From contig JARFJB010000534.1 of assembly GCA_036346205.1 (NCBI GenBank), positions 4,958,501 to 5,022,500 of the forward strand: a stretch of 64,000 bases of DNA. Reading direction: 5' to 3'. Below, one piece after another: positions 34,935-45,046 of this stretch. A program made the position numbers and the translations under genes. This DNA comes from Vesta saturnalis (lineage: Eukaryota; Arthropoda; Insecta; Coleoptera; Lampyridae). The notes below the pieces were generated by a model. That model was not told where the DNA came from. It saw only the letters and a program-made list of their open reading frames with translations, and did not search any database. Each line of letters opens with the position of its first letter. The stretch's first letter is position 1.

Positions 34935-35467
34935 TCAAATAACCCTCAAACTGCCGTGAGCAACCGAGCAAATTTGCGAAAAATGCAGTTTTCCCTTTTT
35001 TATATTTATTAGTAAGGCGATGAAACTATGGGGCCTACAGACGTCGTTCTGTGCTTAAATTAAAGCTAATTAAATTCGCTGCAACATCTTTTCATGTGAC
35101 TTTACCCGTAAAATGAGTATTTTCCCCGATTTCGGGGACGAAAGTTGACCAACTCTTAACATTTCACTTTTTTGGAGAAAATTGCCAATATTTTGAGGGC
35201 TGCATCTTGGTCACTGTTGTACCTACAGATCTGGTTCTGGTAGAAAATGTAATCTATTAAAAACGTGAATAACACGTTTTATCAAAACGCATTGTTTAGG
35301 AGAGATAGTGAAAAAACAAAAAAAATTACACGGTTTTTCGAGTGCTACGAAGTTAGCACAGGTCTTTCGAAGCTGAAAACTTGGATATACACTACTGGTA
35401 GTGGTCCTAACAACATATTAAAAAATCAGAACTAGCCGTTAGTTTGCGTTTTTAGCGATTTCTAGTG
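34935..35467 (-). repeat. Right terminal inverted repeat
   Basis: Inverted partner of 33627-34112. It contains about 45 extra bases, mostly around AAAGTTGACCAACTC-type sequence near 35145-35160. The outer end reads CACTAGAAATCG on the minus strand. Confidence 0.85.
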
Positions 35468-35829
35468 TATGTACACTTTGACTGGCCTAGTTATTATATC
35501 TTTTATATTTATTATTTTTATATAGTGTCTTAAATCAATTTTAGGTTTTGAGAATAAGCCGAGATGGAACGTACACAAAAAAGCAATGCTGTAGCAGTAG
35601 CACAATACTTTTGATTGTTTCATAAAATACTCTATTATGCTTGGAAATTAAGGATTAAGATAAAGAAAATAATTGCAAAAAGATTAATTTAATTTATTAA
35701 ATACAGTATTCATATTTTCATATTGGATAGGTTAAAACTACAAAAACTTACAAGTAAAACATAAATAAGGAATACATGATTATTTTCATTTAGTTGTCAA
35801 TTCTGAAAAATTCAATGCAACCTATCAGG

Positions 35830-37130
35830 GCAGAAAGGGATCTTCTCTTGAATTAGATACCAAACTCCTTACGGCGGCTACTTTTGGCAAACTGTATAAT
35901 AACTGCATTGGGATCCATAGGCATGTTTCGATGGATTGACAAAAAAGCCAGGCCAGTCGGCCACTAATCCTATATTTCCACAAACCCATGTTTTTAACCG
36001 TCGCCGTGGCGAAAAAGTCCTCTCTGCAGCTGGTGCACTTACAAGGAGTGTAGCAAGAATTCTCTATTGCGGGTAAAACAGAATCAAGAAGTATACCCCG
36101 GCCTGCTACCACACGCTCCCACTTTTAAACCCAAAATGGAAACATGTGTGGCAGAGGCGACACTGGCTTGGCCAAGAAAGTCCTGTTAAATTTTACCAGC
36201 TGCCTTATGGCAACTTCATCGTCTTGAACTATTTCCGTCTTGGATAAAATTACTCTAAGTTTAAAGAGACCTAACACATCGGGAGAAAGTCTTCTTGCAA
36301 GTCTGATGCAAAGTGGTCTAATGTAAGAATGTATATGGGCCTTCGAGTATATTCTACAGGAGACTCAGCTGGCTGATTCTGTCGGTTGGTTGGTACAGCC
36401 ACTAAGCATTTTGAGAGGAACATCTAGTTTTCTGGTCATTTCTGTAACCTCGTAAAAAAGACCACCTCGGCATTCGTCCGTTTCTCATCAAGGATAATGT
36501 GTCTTCGATTGCGTGAGTGACTTTTTGAGTAACCAGCGTCGGTGTCTGGAGGAGTTTACTAAGAGATACTACTGTTACTCCTAAAATATCACTCAGACAC
36601 GAAACTGATATAAGCGACTCGGAACTTCGCATCGTCTGTATTAAGGAATCCGAGTAGATATTTCACACAAGGCATCATGGGTTTTAAAAGTAAACTCTCC
36701 CCTAATCTGCAGGTATCTCTCATATGCCTCTCGATCCAACGGGTTTCACAAAATCCCTAAATGGAAACCCCCATTTCTTTTTTGAAAACTGCACGTCTCT
36801 TGGTAGCTACATTTGCAAAAGTCACAATTTGTTTCATAGTGCTTGTAGTATTTCTGCAAGAGATCACTTTAGACGAATTATCTAATGTGTTGTTAAAAAT
36901 ATGGTTGTTACAAGGGAAACGTTGAGCATTAGTGGCGCATGTACAGTACCTTTAGTTTCCGATGCCAAGACAAAGCAAATATCTACTCCAAAGCCTACAC
37001 AGTGTTTTATATATAAGTCAATTTTTTTTAAAATATCTTCAGCAACATGAATTAAAACTACTCCAGTCCAGCGTCGTTCATCACCTGTTGATTCAACCCT
37101 CCGTATGCATCTATAGCCATTGACAAATGT
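35830..37130 (-). pseudogene. hAT-family transposase relic, C-terminal two thirds
   Basis: Minus-strand segments lie in the order of a hAT transposase. GFGVDICFVLASETKG (about 36985) resembles the GQGYDGASNM block with the second catalytic aspartate. FRDFVKPVGSRGI (about 36750) corresponds to the FxxxCxTRWxxR block. Then come VTHAIEDTLSLMRNGR (about 36500) and, near 35950-36050, VSAPAAERTFSPRRRLKTWV and GLAFLSIHRNMPMDPN, the conserved C-terminal dimerisation region (usually SxxxAERSFSxLRRIKTWLRS and LNxIHR). Frameshifts and stops are frequent. No DNA-binding N-terminus or terminal repeats were found. The dimerisation domain match is strong, the rest moderate. Confidence 0.7.
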
Positions 37131-37204
37131 AATAATCCTCTCTAAGTACCTTCTCGGGTATGGATCGGAGAGATATGCTTAGTTGGCACGTGATTGAAAC
37201 ATCA

Positions 37205-37400
37205 GCCGTTTTTGAAAAACGTATACCATTTTTTTTGGAAACTGGTACCAGTTTTTGAGAAACGGATACCGGTGTTTGACCTGTTTTGGGAAACGGATAT
37301 CGGCTTTGGGAAACTGATACCAGTTTTTAAGGAACGGGTACCGGTTTTTGACCTGTTTGAGCTGTTTTTAAGAAGCGAATACCAGTTTTGGAGAACCGGC
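37205..37400. repeat. Degenerate short tandem repeat (ATACCxGTTTTTGxGAAACGG type)
   Basis: Seven or so imperfect units of about 22-30 bases with the pattern GATACCAGTTTTTGAGAAACG, some joined by TTTGACCTG. A related but weaker pattern of CGGTTCCGGTT-type words occurs at about 39110-39220. Confidence 0.75.
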
Positions 37401-38005
37401 CTTCTAAGCATGGACGCCCTTATAGTCTGTTCTGTGATAGTATTTCCTTTCATAGCACACTAACGAGACAATTTGTGACAGAGTGAATTTTTAAAACTCT
37501 AACAAGAATCCTTATTTCCTTAAATCGAACGTACTGGCTGAGAATAGGGAAGAACATGATAAAAGTCTATAGATGAGGAGAAGGACACATATGAGTTGCT
37601 TATTCAACATCGAAATTCTTCCTTAATGTACGTAAAATATTCTCCTGTGCAATTACTATTTAGCCGGGTATGTAAAACAAAAGTACCCATTTCAGCAGTT
37701 CTTCTTAAGCCAACCTTGTGCCAATGTGTGATGTTAAAAACAAGTTAGAACATTGACAGTCAATGAGCATTCAACAATTTAACCAACATAAAAATGACCT
37801 TCCAGAAATAAGTAAACGTGAGGCATATCTGTATACAGAGGGGATAAAAAGTAAGCCACCCCCCACCTCCCATTTCTTAAACCATTGGAGATATCAAAAT
37901 GAAATTTTGCTAATATAGTAAACGATAGGTTTACGATTTTCTTAACGTCAACCTTCAAGGTGGCGCTGCTACGCCAAGTGTCGTCATTTTTTTAATGGGG
38001 TGAGG

Positions 38006-38045
38006 ATTAGGCTCATTTTAAAGGTACCTTTAAAATAAGCCTAAT
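38006..38045. repeat. Loopless 20+20 bp palindrome centred on GGTACC
   Basis: The arms pair with one mismatch and no spacer; the centre is AAAGGTACCTTT. It lies in the 5' part of the mariner-like element, upstream of its transposase. Confidence 0.9.
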
Positions 38046-38379
38046 TACAATAGAATCTTTTTAAATTATTTCAATCCAGTTTACAAAAAATTATTGAATT
38101 TCAATGTTATTATATTTATTATGTTAAAATTCTACAAAATCTGGAAGAAAAAATACAATTAATCTCATTATTTTTGAAAATAATTGAAATTACACAAAAA
38201 ATCGTGACGAACATTCATAAGGAAATTGGTAACAAAGTTTTTGAGAACTGAATTAGCGCCGCTCAGACAGGCCGCCAATTTTGAGAATAAATAAATTGGT
38301 ATTTTAACTGAAATTGTTGAAACTCCTAATTTGCCAATGCGCGTTTTCGCTGAAAACCAAGTAAGTTGTAAAAAGAACA

Positions 38380-38965
38380 GTTAACAAACTTCTTAAGCAG
38401 GCTAAGAACCACCCTTACAAGACGAAATAGGCTCATGAACTAAATGGAGATGATCCTGATCGAAGAATTGAATTCGCAGACAAAACTACCGAAATTACAA
38501 TTCCCTTGGTTCTTAAGTTTCTTCTGCTTCAGTGACGATTATTGAACAGGGTTGTAAATAAACAAAATTTGTGGTAATGGAGTAATACCAATCCATTATG
38601 GATTCGGGGGACAACCACACAGTTTCTACAAAAGCTAAATGCTTGGGCTGGCATTCTTGGTGACCATATTATTGGTCCATTTTTTATTGGACAAAATTTG
38701 GCCGGCCCACTTACTTACAATTGTTGTAAAACGAAATTATACCAACAATTCAACAAGTAGTGCGAGAAAATCCAGAATAGTTTTATGATCGGGGTGGTAT
38801 GGTCTCAACCTCTCCAAACGGTGCGGGTTTATTTGTCAGAAGTTTTTCCAAACAGGTGGATAGATCGCAGAGGCCCAACTGAGTGACAAGCCCAGTCACC
38901 CGATTTGATCGACTTGATTTTTTCTCGTGGGGATATTTGAAATCTAAGGTCTAAGGCAAGAATCG
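38380..38965 (+). pseudogene. Tc1/mariner-like transposase relic (insect type)
   Basis: Frames in order contain KLLKQAKNHPYKTK and HELNGDDPDRRIEFADK (about 38383-38480), the segment before the first catalytic aspartate in this family. Then VNKQNLW (about 38553), LNAWAGILGDHIIGPFFIG (about 38635-38690), VRVYLSEVFPNRWIDRRGP (about 38822-38880) and SPDLIDLIFSRG (about 38895-38930) follow. The last corresponds to SPDLTPLDFFLWG, with the second catalytic aspartate kept. The N-terminal helix-turn-helix is missing. Stops and frameshifts make it inactive. It is the same family as the relic at 17141-19200 but a different lineage. Confidence 0.8.
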
Positions 38966-39269
38966 AATTGATATTAGAATATATAATTTGCCAGTATAAG
39001 CTTATAAAACTTATATGATTTTTTAATTAATTCAGTCAGTAGATCTTTAGGAACAGGAAAAAAAAGGGGGAAACACCCTATAAACGCTGAGCAAAAAAAT
39101 GAACGTTTCCGTTATTTCTAAATTGTAAATAACGATTTCGGTTCCGATTCCAGTTCTAACAAATTAACGGTCCAGGTTCGGTTTTTAGTTCTTTTACGGT
39201 TAGGCCCAGATCCACGGTTCCAAGTAGCTTTGAGTAGAGGGGCCTTGCGTTAAGTTGGAACCATCTATA

Positions 39270-39560
39270 TACTTTAATTCCTCTGAAACTATAGGCGCAC
39301 AAAATTTAGTTATGGGCACACAGTTTAATACATAAGTACAAAAGTATGATACTAGTTTCATGACGAGCATGTGTGAAGATAGCCTGGTTATTTTTTGAAT
39401 AATGTTATTCAAACACTTATAATTATGCGCTAATTATTCGTCATATTTTGCCGTTAAAATTAAATTTTGCGCCCCAATGGGAGATGATGTAGCAAAAATT
39501 CTATAAGAAAACGTTTAGATAAATCATTTTTTCTTAAACAGTAATTAAGTGCCAATTGTA
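39270..39560 (-). repeat. Short block of the gggcgcaaaattt satellite, inverted
   Basis: It carries AATTATGCGCTAATTATTCG, CCGTTAAAATTAAATTTTGCGCCCC and flanking words, the reverse complement of the main satellite pattern. About two diverged monomers. Confidence 0.75.
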
Positions 39561-40746
39561 AGGTCCTTTCTTACAATTTTTATATTTGCCGCAGCTAAAC
39601 TGCAATCGGTCTTTATTTTATAAACTAAAGAGGGGGGTGGGTTCGTCGGTATATTTAATCTTTAGCTCTACACTGTCCACATAAAATAATTAAAATAAAA
39701 CGGTTTAAAAATATATTATCCTATTATTTACACATCTAATATATTCACACTTAAGCTAAATCAACTAACATAAACGTAACAATAAGAAAACAACTTGACG
39801 TTCTGATTGAGACGGCGGCGTCGGGGGCGTCCACTCAGTTTGGACGGCGAATTTGGATGTCCTCCTTCCTTCCTTCCACTCGCTCGATACAACGGTTTAT
39901 TGCTGTCACAGTCGTTTCTGCAAATAGATTTTAATACTCCCTAGTTACACTCAATGATGACCGTAATATTTAAATGATTAATAACGTTGTGTTTAATTAA
40001 TTATTTGTGCTGGATACGGCCCTGTCTATAAAAGAAAAGAATTTATAAACAAACTACTGGTTATTCAAAACGAGGGTTGCGCGAATCTAGGTCACTAGTG
40101 AAAATCGATATCCCGAGTTCATGATAGTACGCATGACGGTTGTACCGGTCTAATTGCGTGCGGCTCTTTACCTTTAGTAATTTCTGGAAGACGGACAGGC
40201 GCGGAAGCTTCGTGAAGCAATTTACTTTCGCGATGTATTATGTTCGAAAATATGACTTATCTTCAGAGGTTTATTCTCGCATTAAATTTAGACTGGGCTG
40301 ATTATACAAGTTTGGTTGTATAATTAATATATAGGCGCGTTATCTTCTGGGATGTAATTTTATGGTGGTGATTTCCTTTATGCAAACGAAGGAAATCTCA
40401 CGTAGATACCAACGAACGTTACCTACTTGTATACGTACAAAACACGTATTTATTAAAGGCGGTTTTTATACTTGCGGAATAAGCTGGTGGAAAACAATTA
40501 ATTGATTGCTTTCTTAAAATTCGTTTACTAAGCGCGTGGTCATCGAAGTACGGTTTTCTTCTACTACAGGTCTTTGACGGATACTCTACGTTTAATTCGT
40601 TTGTGATTACAGGCACTTCGGTCTTTGCCAGCAAGCTGGTGAATTCAGGTGTTTAGAATGTAAGTGAGAGTAAATGATAAAAGCTGCAGGTCTATACAGT
40701 CCTACTTAGCTCTCGTCGTCAGGTATATGTTAGCGTGGTGGGTGTG
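39561..40746. other. Unassigned stretch before the minisatellite
   Basis: No gene recognised. There is a CGG-rich patch at about 39808-39850. Open frames are short and lack motifs. Confidence 0.4.
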
Positions 40747-41136
40747 ATCTCCCGACTACCTCGTTGCTTTGCCCGTGGCTGTCTGGGTGTTTTTGGTGCG
40801 TGTGTTTTTACTCCCGACTGCTCCGGGACCTAGCCCGTCGCTCTCTGGGGGTTTCGGTCGGTTTAGCGTGTGTAGACTCCCGACTACCTCGTGGCTTTTG
40901 CCCGTGGCTGTCTGGGGGTTTCGATCGGTTTAGCGTGTGTAGACTCCCGACTACCTCGTGGCTTTTGCCCGTGGCTGTCTGGGGGTTTCGATCGGTTTAG
41001 CGTATGTAGACTCCCGACTACCTCGTGGCTTTTGCCCGTGGCTGTCTGGGGGTTGGTGTGTGTTTGCGCTTGTGATCTCCCGACTACCTCGTGGCTTTTG
41101 CCCGTGGCGGTCTGGGGGTTGGTGTGTGCTGGTGTC
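40747..41136 (+). repeat. GC-rich 67-bp minisatellite, about 6 copies
   Basis: Units begin CTCCCGACTACCTCGTGGCT and continue with TTGCCCGTGGCTGTCTGGGG. Starts at about 40875, 40942 and 41009 are exactly 67 bases apart, and the next at 41074 is 65. Because 67 is not a multiple of three, all three frames read the same peptides in turn, so the apparent proteins are artefacts. The GC content is far above the surroundings. Confidence 0.95.
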
Positions 41137-41794
41137 TATGAGTACTGAATTAGTCTACAGACTTACGTGTCGTTAATCACAAAGATCGAGGATAGCTATT
41201 TACCAAAGGTTCGCTGTGCGCGTTCACAAATACAGGGAGCTAAGGTCGCGGTGGCTATCACTAGGTCTGCGGCGATTTACTTTCAAACAACCGTCACGTG
41301 CAGGTTTTCTGGAATCGGAGTTAGTCAAACGGACTAGCTAATACAGGAGCTGGTAAAACCAACTAAATAATTCTCGGCGGCGGGATGCGTTCACGTGGCG
41401 CGACGGAACTCTTCTACTACGGCGGCTACTGGTTAATAATAATAATTAACTAAGTAAAAGGTGCGCGGCTGTTGTTTTTATAGGGGACTCTCGGTAGGCG
41501 GTGGTGGCTTCTGTTTGGGGGAATCCTATTTGTAATTGGCGGAGATTACTCTGACGTATAAAACTTTCGATGTTTTATGAAATCTACGTTGGAGTGGAAA
41601 CAAATTAATTTTTGTTGTGCAATCAAACGAAATAATGCGAAATATTAAGTTAGGTACTGAGTAATACGGAATACTAAGAAATATTAGATCAAGTCTTGCA
41701 GGTGTTTGAATACTAAGAAATCTTACATTATTTCTTTTACGAGGGCTGATTGTTAAATAATTAATTAATTAAAAAAATTTTGAAGTAATGACTT
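41137..41794. other. Unassigned stretch between minisatellite and satellite
   Basis: No gene or element end recognised. Confidence 0.4.
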
Positions 41795-42420
41795 GCGGTT
41801 CGTTACACAATTAAACCCCATTTTGCCCATTAAAATAAAATTTTGCCCATTCACGAGAAAGAAGATACTGTAAATTTTTTCTTATGTAGTGATTAAGCCC
41901 CCATTATACACTGGTTTGCGCAACTAAAATAAAATTTTGCGCCCCCATAGGAAATAAGTTATTGCAAAAACCATCTTCTCTTGTATGATAATTACTCTCA
42001 TACTATGCACGGTTTTGATTTGCTTACGATAAATTTTGCGTCCCTTTAGGAAGCAAGTTATTGTCAAAATTATATCAATACGTCTAACTTCACAGCCGGG
42101 AACTTCTGCATAAATTAGTTTTCTTATATAGTAAATGGGCACCAATTATGCGCTGCTTTTTCGTCGCTAAATTTTCCGCCCCCGTAGGAAACAAATTATT
42201 ACAAAAAATACATCAACACGGCTAACTTCACCGTCGTGAACGTCTGTATAAATCAATTTTTGTGTTATTTAGTAATTAGGCGCCAATTATGTGCTGGTTT
42301 GCGCCACCTAAATAACATGTTACGTCCCCACAGGAAATGCGGTATTGCAACTTCACAGTCGTGAGCTTATGTGGAAAATTAGTTTTTCCTTGCGCGTTAA
42401 TAAGCTGCTAATAACGAGCA
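41795..42420 (-). repeat. gggcgcaaaattt satellite, inverted block
   Basis: About five diverged monomers read as the reverse complement of the block that follows (for example AAAATTTTGCGCCCCCATAG, GGCGCCAATTATG, CTAACTTCAC). The orientation changes between about 42420 and 42590. Confidence 0.8.
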
Positions 42421-42589
42421 TAATTGATGGCTAAATACTATGTTGCGGTGCAAGGCAAACCTTATGAATTTAAAGCGTAGGTACGTAGGTTTAAAACTAC
42501 ATAAGAATTTGTGTAATAGAATATTTGATATGTAATTTATAACAATAATGTAAAAAAAAATGGGTTAAATATAATTAAATATATCTATA

Positions 42590-45046
42590 ACGGAAGAAGT
42601 ACAGTTCACGGTTTAGTAAAGTTAGCCGTGCCATTTTTACAATAACTTGTTTTTTTTATAGGGGCGCATAGTTTAAATTTATGGAGAATAACGGGCGCCT
42701 AATTATCGTGAAACAAAAGATTAATTTAATTATTTAGAATTTACATCAGTTCAACATACATAACGACAAAATTTACATCGATTGGGGCTTGTATCTCGAT
42801 GGCGCAGATGGTTAGCGCGGTACTCTAGCAAAGTTCAGGTCGTAGGTAAACTTTTTATTTATCTATTTAATAAAATTAATAATAGTTTTTAAACGATTAA
42901 TTTATTCATAAGTTTACGGCCATGTCAATGTAATCTTTGCGATAAATTATTCCCTATGGGAGCGCAAAATTTTACGGTACACACTTGGTGCCTAAGTTCT
43001 GCGTGGAAAAGAATTTATTTGTGCGGAAGGTAACGGCTGCGTGAAGTTAGTTGTGTCAATGTAATTCTTACAATAACTTGTTTCCTGAAGTGACGCGAAA
43101 TTTAATTTTAACGGCACAGGTAGCGTGTAGTGAGCTACTAATTACTGCATAAGTAATTATTGATTTATGCAAAGTTCATGATTGTGAATTCAGCCGTGTT
43201 GATGACGATAACTTGTTTGCTATAGCTAAAATAAACTTAATATGCATAATGGGTAAGCATAATCGGTATCTAATTATCGCGCAAAGATTAATTAATTCTT
43301 AAGGTCAAGAAGTTAGCCTTGTCGATTTTACAATAACTATAATTGGCGTTTAATTATTACATAAGGAAAATTGATTTATCCAGAAGTTCACAGCTGTGAA
43401 GTTAGTATTGATGTAATTCTTTCCAATAACAAGTTTCCTATTGTAGCGCAAAATTTTATTTTAACGGCGAAAGACAACGCACTAATTAAGAAGTAAGAAA
43501 AAATGCTCGTATTGATGTAACTTTTTAGAATAACTTGTTTCGTATAGGAGCGCAAAATTTAACTTTAACGGCGCAAAACGAAGCATAATGGGGGCCTAAT
43601 TATCGCGTAAGAAAAGATGAATTTATTGTTAAGGCTGGGAAATTAGCCTTGTCGATGTAAATTTTGCAAGTTTATTTCCCATGTGGGCGCAAAATTCTAT
43701 TTTACCGCCGAATAATTGGCGCTTAATTACTTCATAAGAAAAAACTGATTTACGCACGGTGGTGTCAGTGTAATTACATAATGACTACTTTCCTATAAGG
43801 GCACAAATTTAATTTTAACGGCGCAAACCGTGTTAATGTTTTTTACAATAAATTATTTTCTATAGGGGCGCAAGATTTAACTTTGACGGCGCAAAACGGA
43901 GCATAATAGTTGCCTAATTATCACGCAAGAAAAGGTTCATTTATTTGTAAGCCTGTGAAGTTGGCCTTCGTGATGTAATTTTTGTAATAACTTATTACTT
44001 ATGCCAGCGGCACAACATAGCGCATAATTGGCGCCTAATTATTGAATAAAAAAAATTGATTTATGCAGAAGTTCATATTTGTGATTTCTGTAAATTTAAC
44101 TTGTTTACTATAGGGGCGCATAATTTAAACTTTAACAGCGCTAAATGGAGTATGCTATGTGCCTAATTATCGCGTAATAAACGATTAATTTATTTATAAG
44201 GATATGAAGTCGATGTAATTTTGCAATACCATATTTCTTACGGGGGCGCAAAATTTCATTTTAGATGCGCAAAGCGGAGCATAACTAGCGCTTTATTACT
44301 ATACAAGAAAAATGTATTTATACATACGTTCACGGTTATGAACGGTGTCCGTGCAATTTTATAATAACTTCCTTCCTATAAGGGTACAGAATTTTATTTT
44401 AAGTGTGCAAAATGGCGCCTAATTACTGCATAAGAAAAAATCCAAGGTTCTTTCCTGTAGGGGCGCAAAATTTAACTTTGATGGCGCAAAACGGAGCATA
44501 ATAGTTGCCTAATTATCACACAATAAAAGATTAATTTATTTGCAAGCCTATGAAGTTGGCCTTCCTGATGTAATTTTTGCAACAACTTATTACTATGGGA
44601 GCGGCACAACATAGCGCATAAGTGGCGCCCAATTATTGAATAAAAAAATTGATTTATGCAGAAGTTCATGTCCGTGATTTTTTGTAATTTTAACTTGTTT
44701 ACTATAGGGGCGCATAATTTAAACTTTAACAGCGCAAAATGGAGTATATATACTATGTGCCTAATTATCGCGTAAGAAACGATTAATTTGTTCATAAGGA
44801 TATGAAGACGATGTAATTTTGCAATAACTTATTTCTTACGGGAGCGCTTTATTACTGTACAAAAAAAAATGTATTTATGCAGACGTTCACGGTTATGTAC
44901 GGTGTCCATGTGATTTTATAACTTCCTTTCTATAAAGGTGTATAATTTTATTTTAAGTGTGCAAAATGGCGCCTAATTACTGCATAAAAAAAAAATTTAT
45001 CCAAGGTTCTTACCTACAGGGGCGCAAAATTTAACTTTATATAACT
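42590..45046 (+). repeat. gggcgcaaaattt satellite, main array with higher-order structure
   Basis: Monomers of about 110-145 bases share, in order, GGGGCGCAAAATTTAA, GGCGCAAAACGGAGCATAAT, GCCTAATTATCGCG, AAGATTAATTTATT, GTTAGCCTTGTCGATGTAA and TTGCAATAACTTATTTCC. In the last part a set of monomers repeats as a block. The first block is 43862-44459 (about 598 bp) and the second is 44460-45014 (about 555 bp). Matching variants occur in the same order: a GGCACAACATAGCGCATAA type, an AAATGGAGTAT type and a GGTGTCCGTG type. That is a higher-order repeat. A tRNA-bearing repeat interrupts the array near 42750-42890. Confidence 0.85.
42793..42848 (+). pseudogene. tRNA-like sequence (anticodon AGC) with deleted 3' arm, inside satellite
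   Basis: It starts ATCTCGATGGCGCAGATGG and keeps the D arm and anticodon loop CTAGCAA, but about 18 bases of the T arm and the 3' acceptor strand are missing. The anticodon stem is also mismatched (GTACT with AGTTC). Both outer flanks match those of the tRNA at 13726-13798, so this is an internal deletion in a larger repeat copy. Confidence 0.75.

Larger units (their letters stand above)
33627..35467 (-). mobile_element. 1.84-kb DNA transposon derivative with about 500-bp TIRs
   Basis: The left terminus (33627, CACAATAAAGTC, then CTAACAGCTAGTTCTGATTT) and the right terminus (ending 35467; read inverted CACTAGAAATCG, then CTAACGGCTAGTTCTGATTT) begin inverted repeats of about 490 and 530 bases. 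They stay alignable as far as the inner edges at 34112 and 34935. Inside is a minus-strand fragment of an unnamed protein family, longer versions of which I place at 61180-63830. Both termini begin with CA(C). The target duplication is not clear: TA lies outside each end if the borders are right. This is an internally deleted, non-autonomous copy of a larger TIR element. Confidence 0.75.
37836..39080 (+). mobile_element. Mariner-like element, about 1.25 kb, flanked by TA
   Basis: The left end CAGAGGGGATAAAAAG follows a TA. The right end reads inverted TAGGGTGTTTCCCCC and is followed by TA. Both are diverged versions of a CAGGGTGTTT-type mariner terminus. Between them is the decayed transposase at 38380-38965. 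It contains a 20-bp-arm palindrome at 38006-38045. Confidence 0.6.

Noticed and set aside
40747..41136. CRISPR-like array from regularly spaced 67-bp units
   Set aside because: Whole units repeat including the would-be spacers; no Cas genes; eukaryotic context.
40764..41176. Overlapping frames with the peptide RLPRGFCPWLSGG
   Set aside because: The same peptide appears in three frames because the minisatellite period is 67; a DNA repeat, not a protein repeat under selection.
44472..44795. 107-codon minus-strand frame in the satellite
   Set aside because: It lies entirely inside satellite monomers and is not kept in other monomers.
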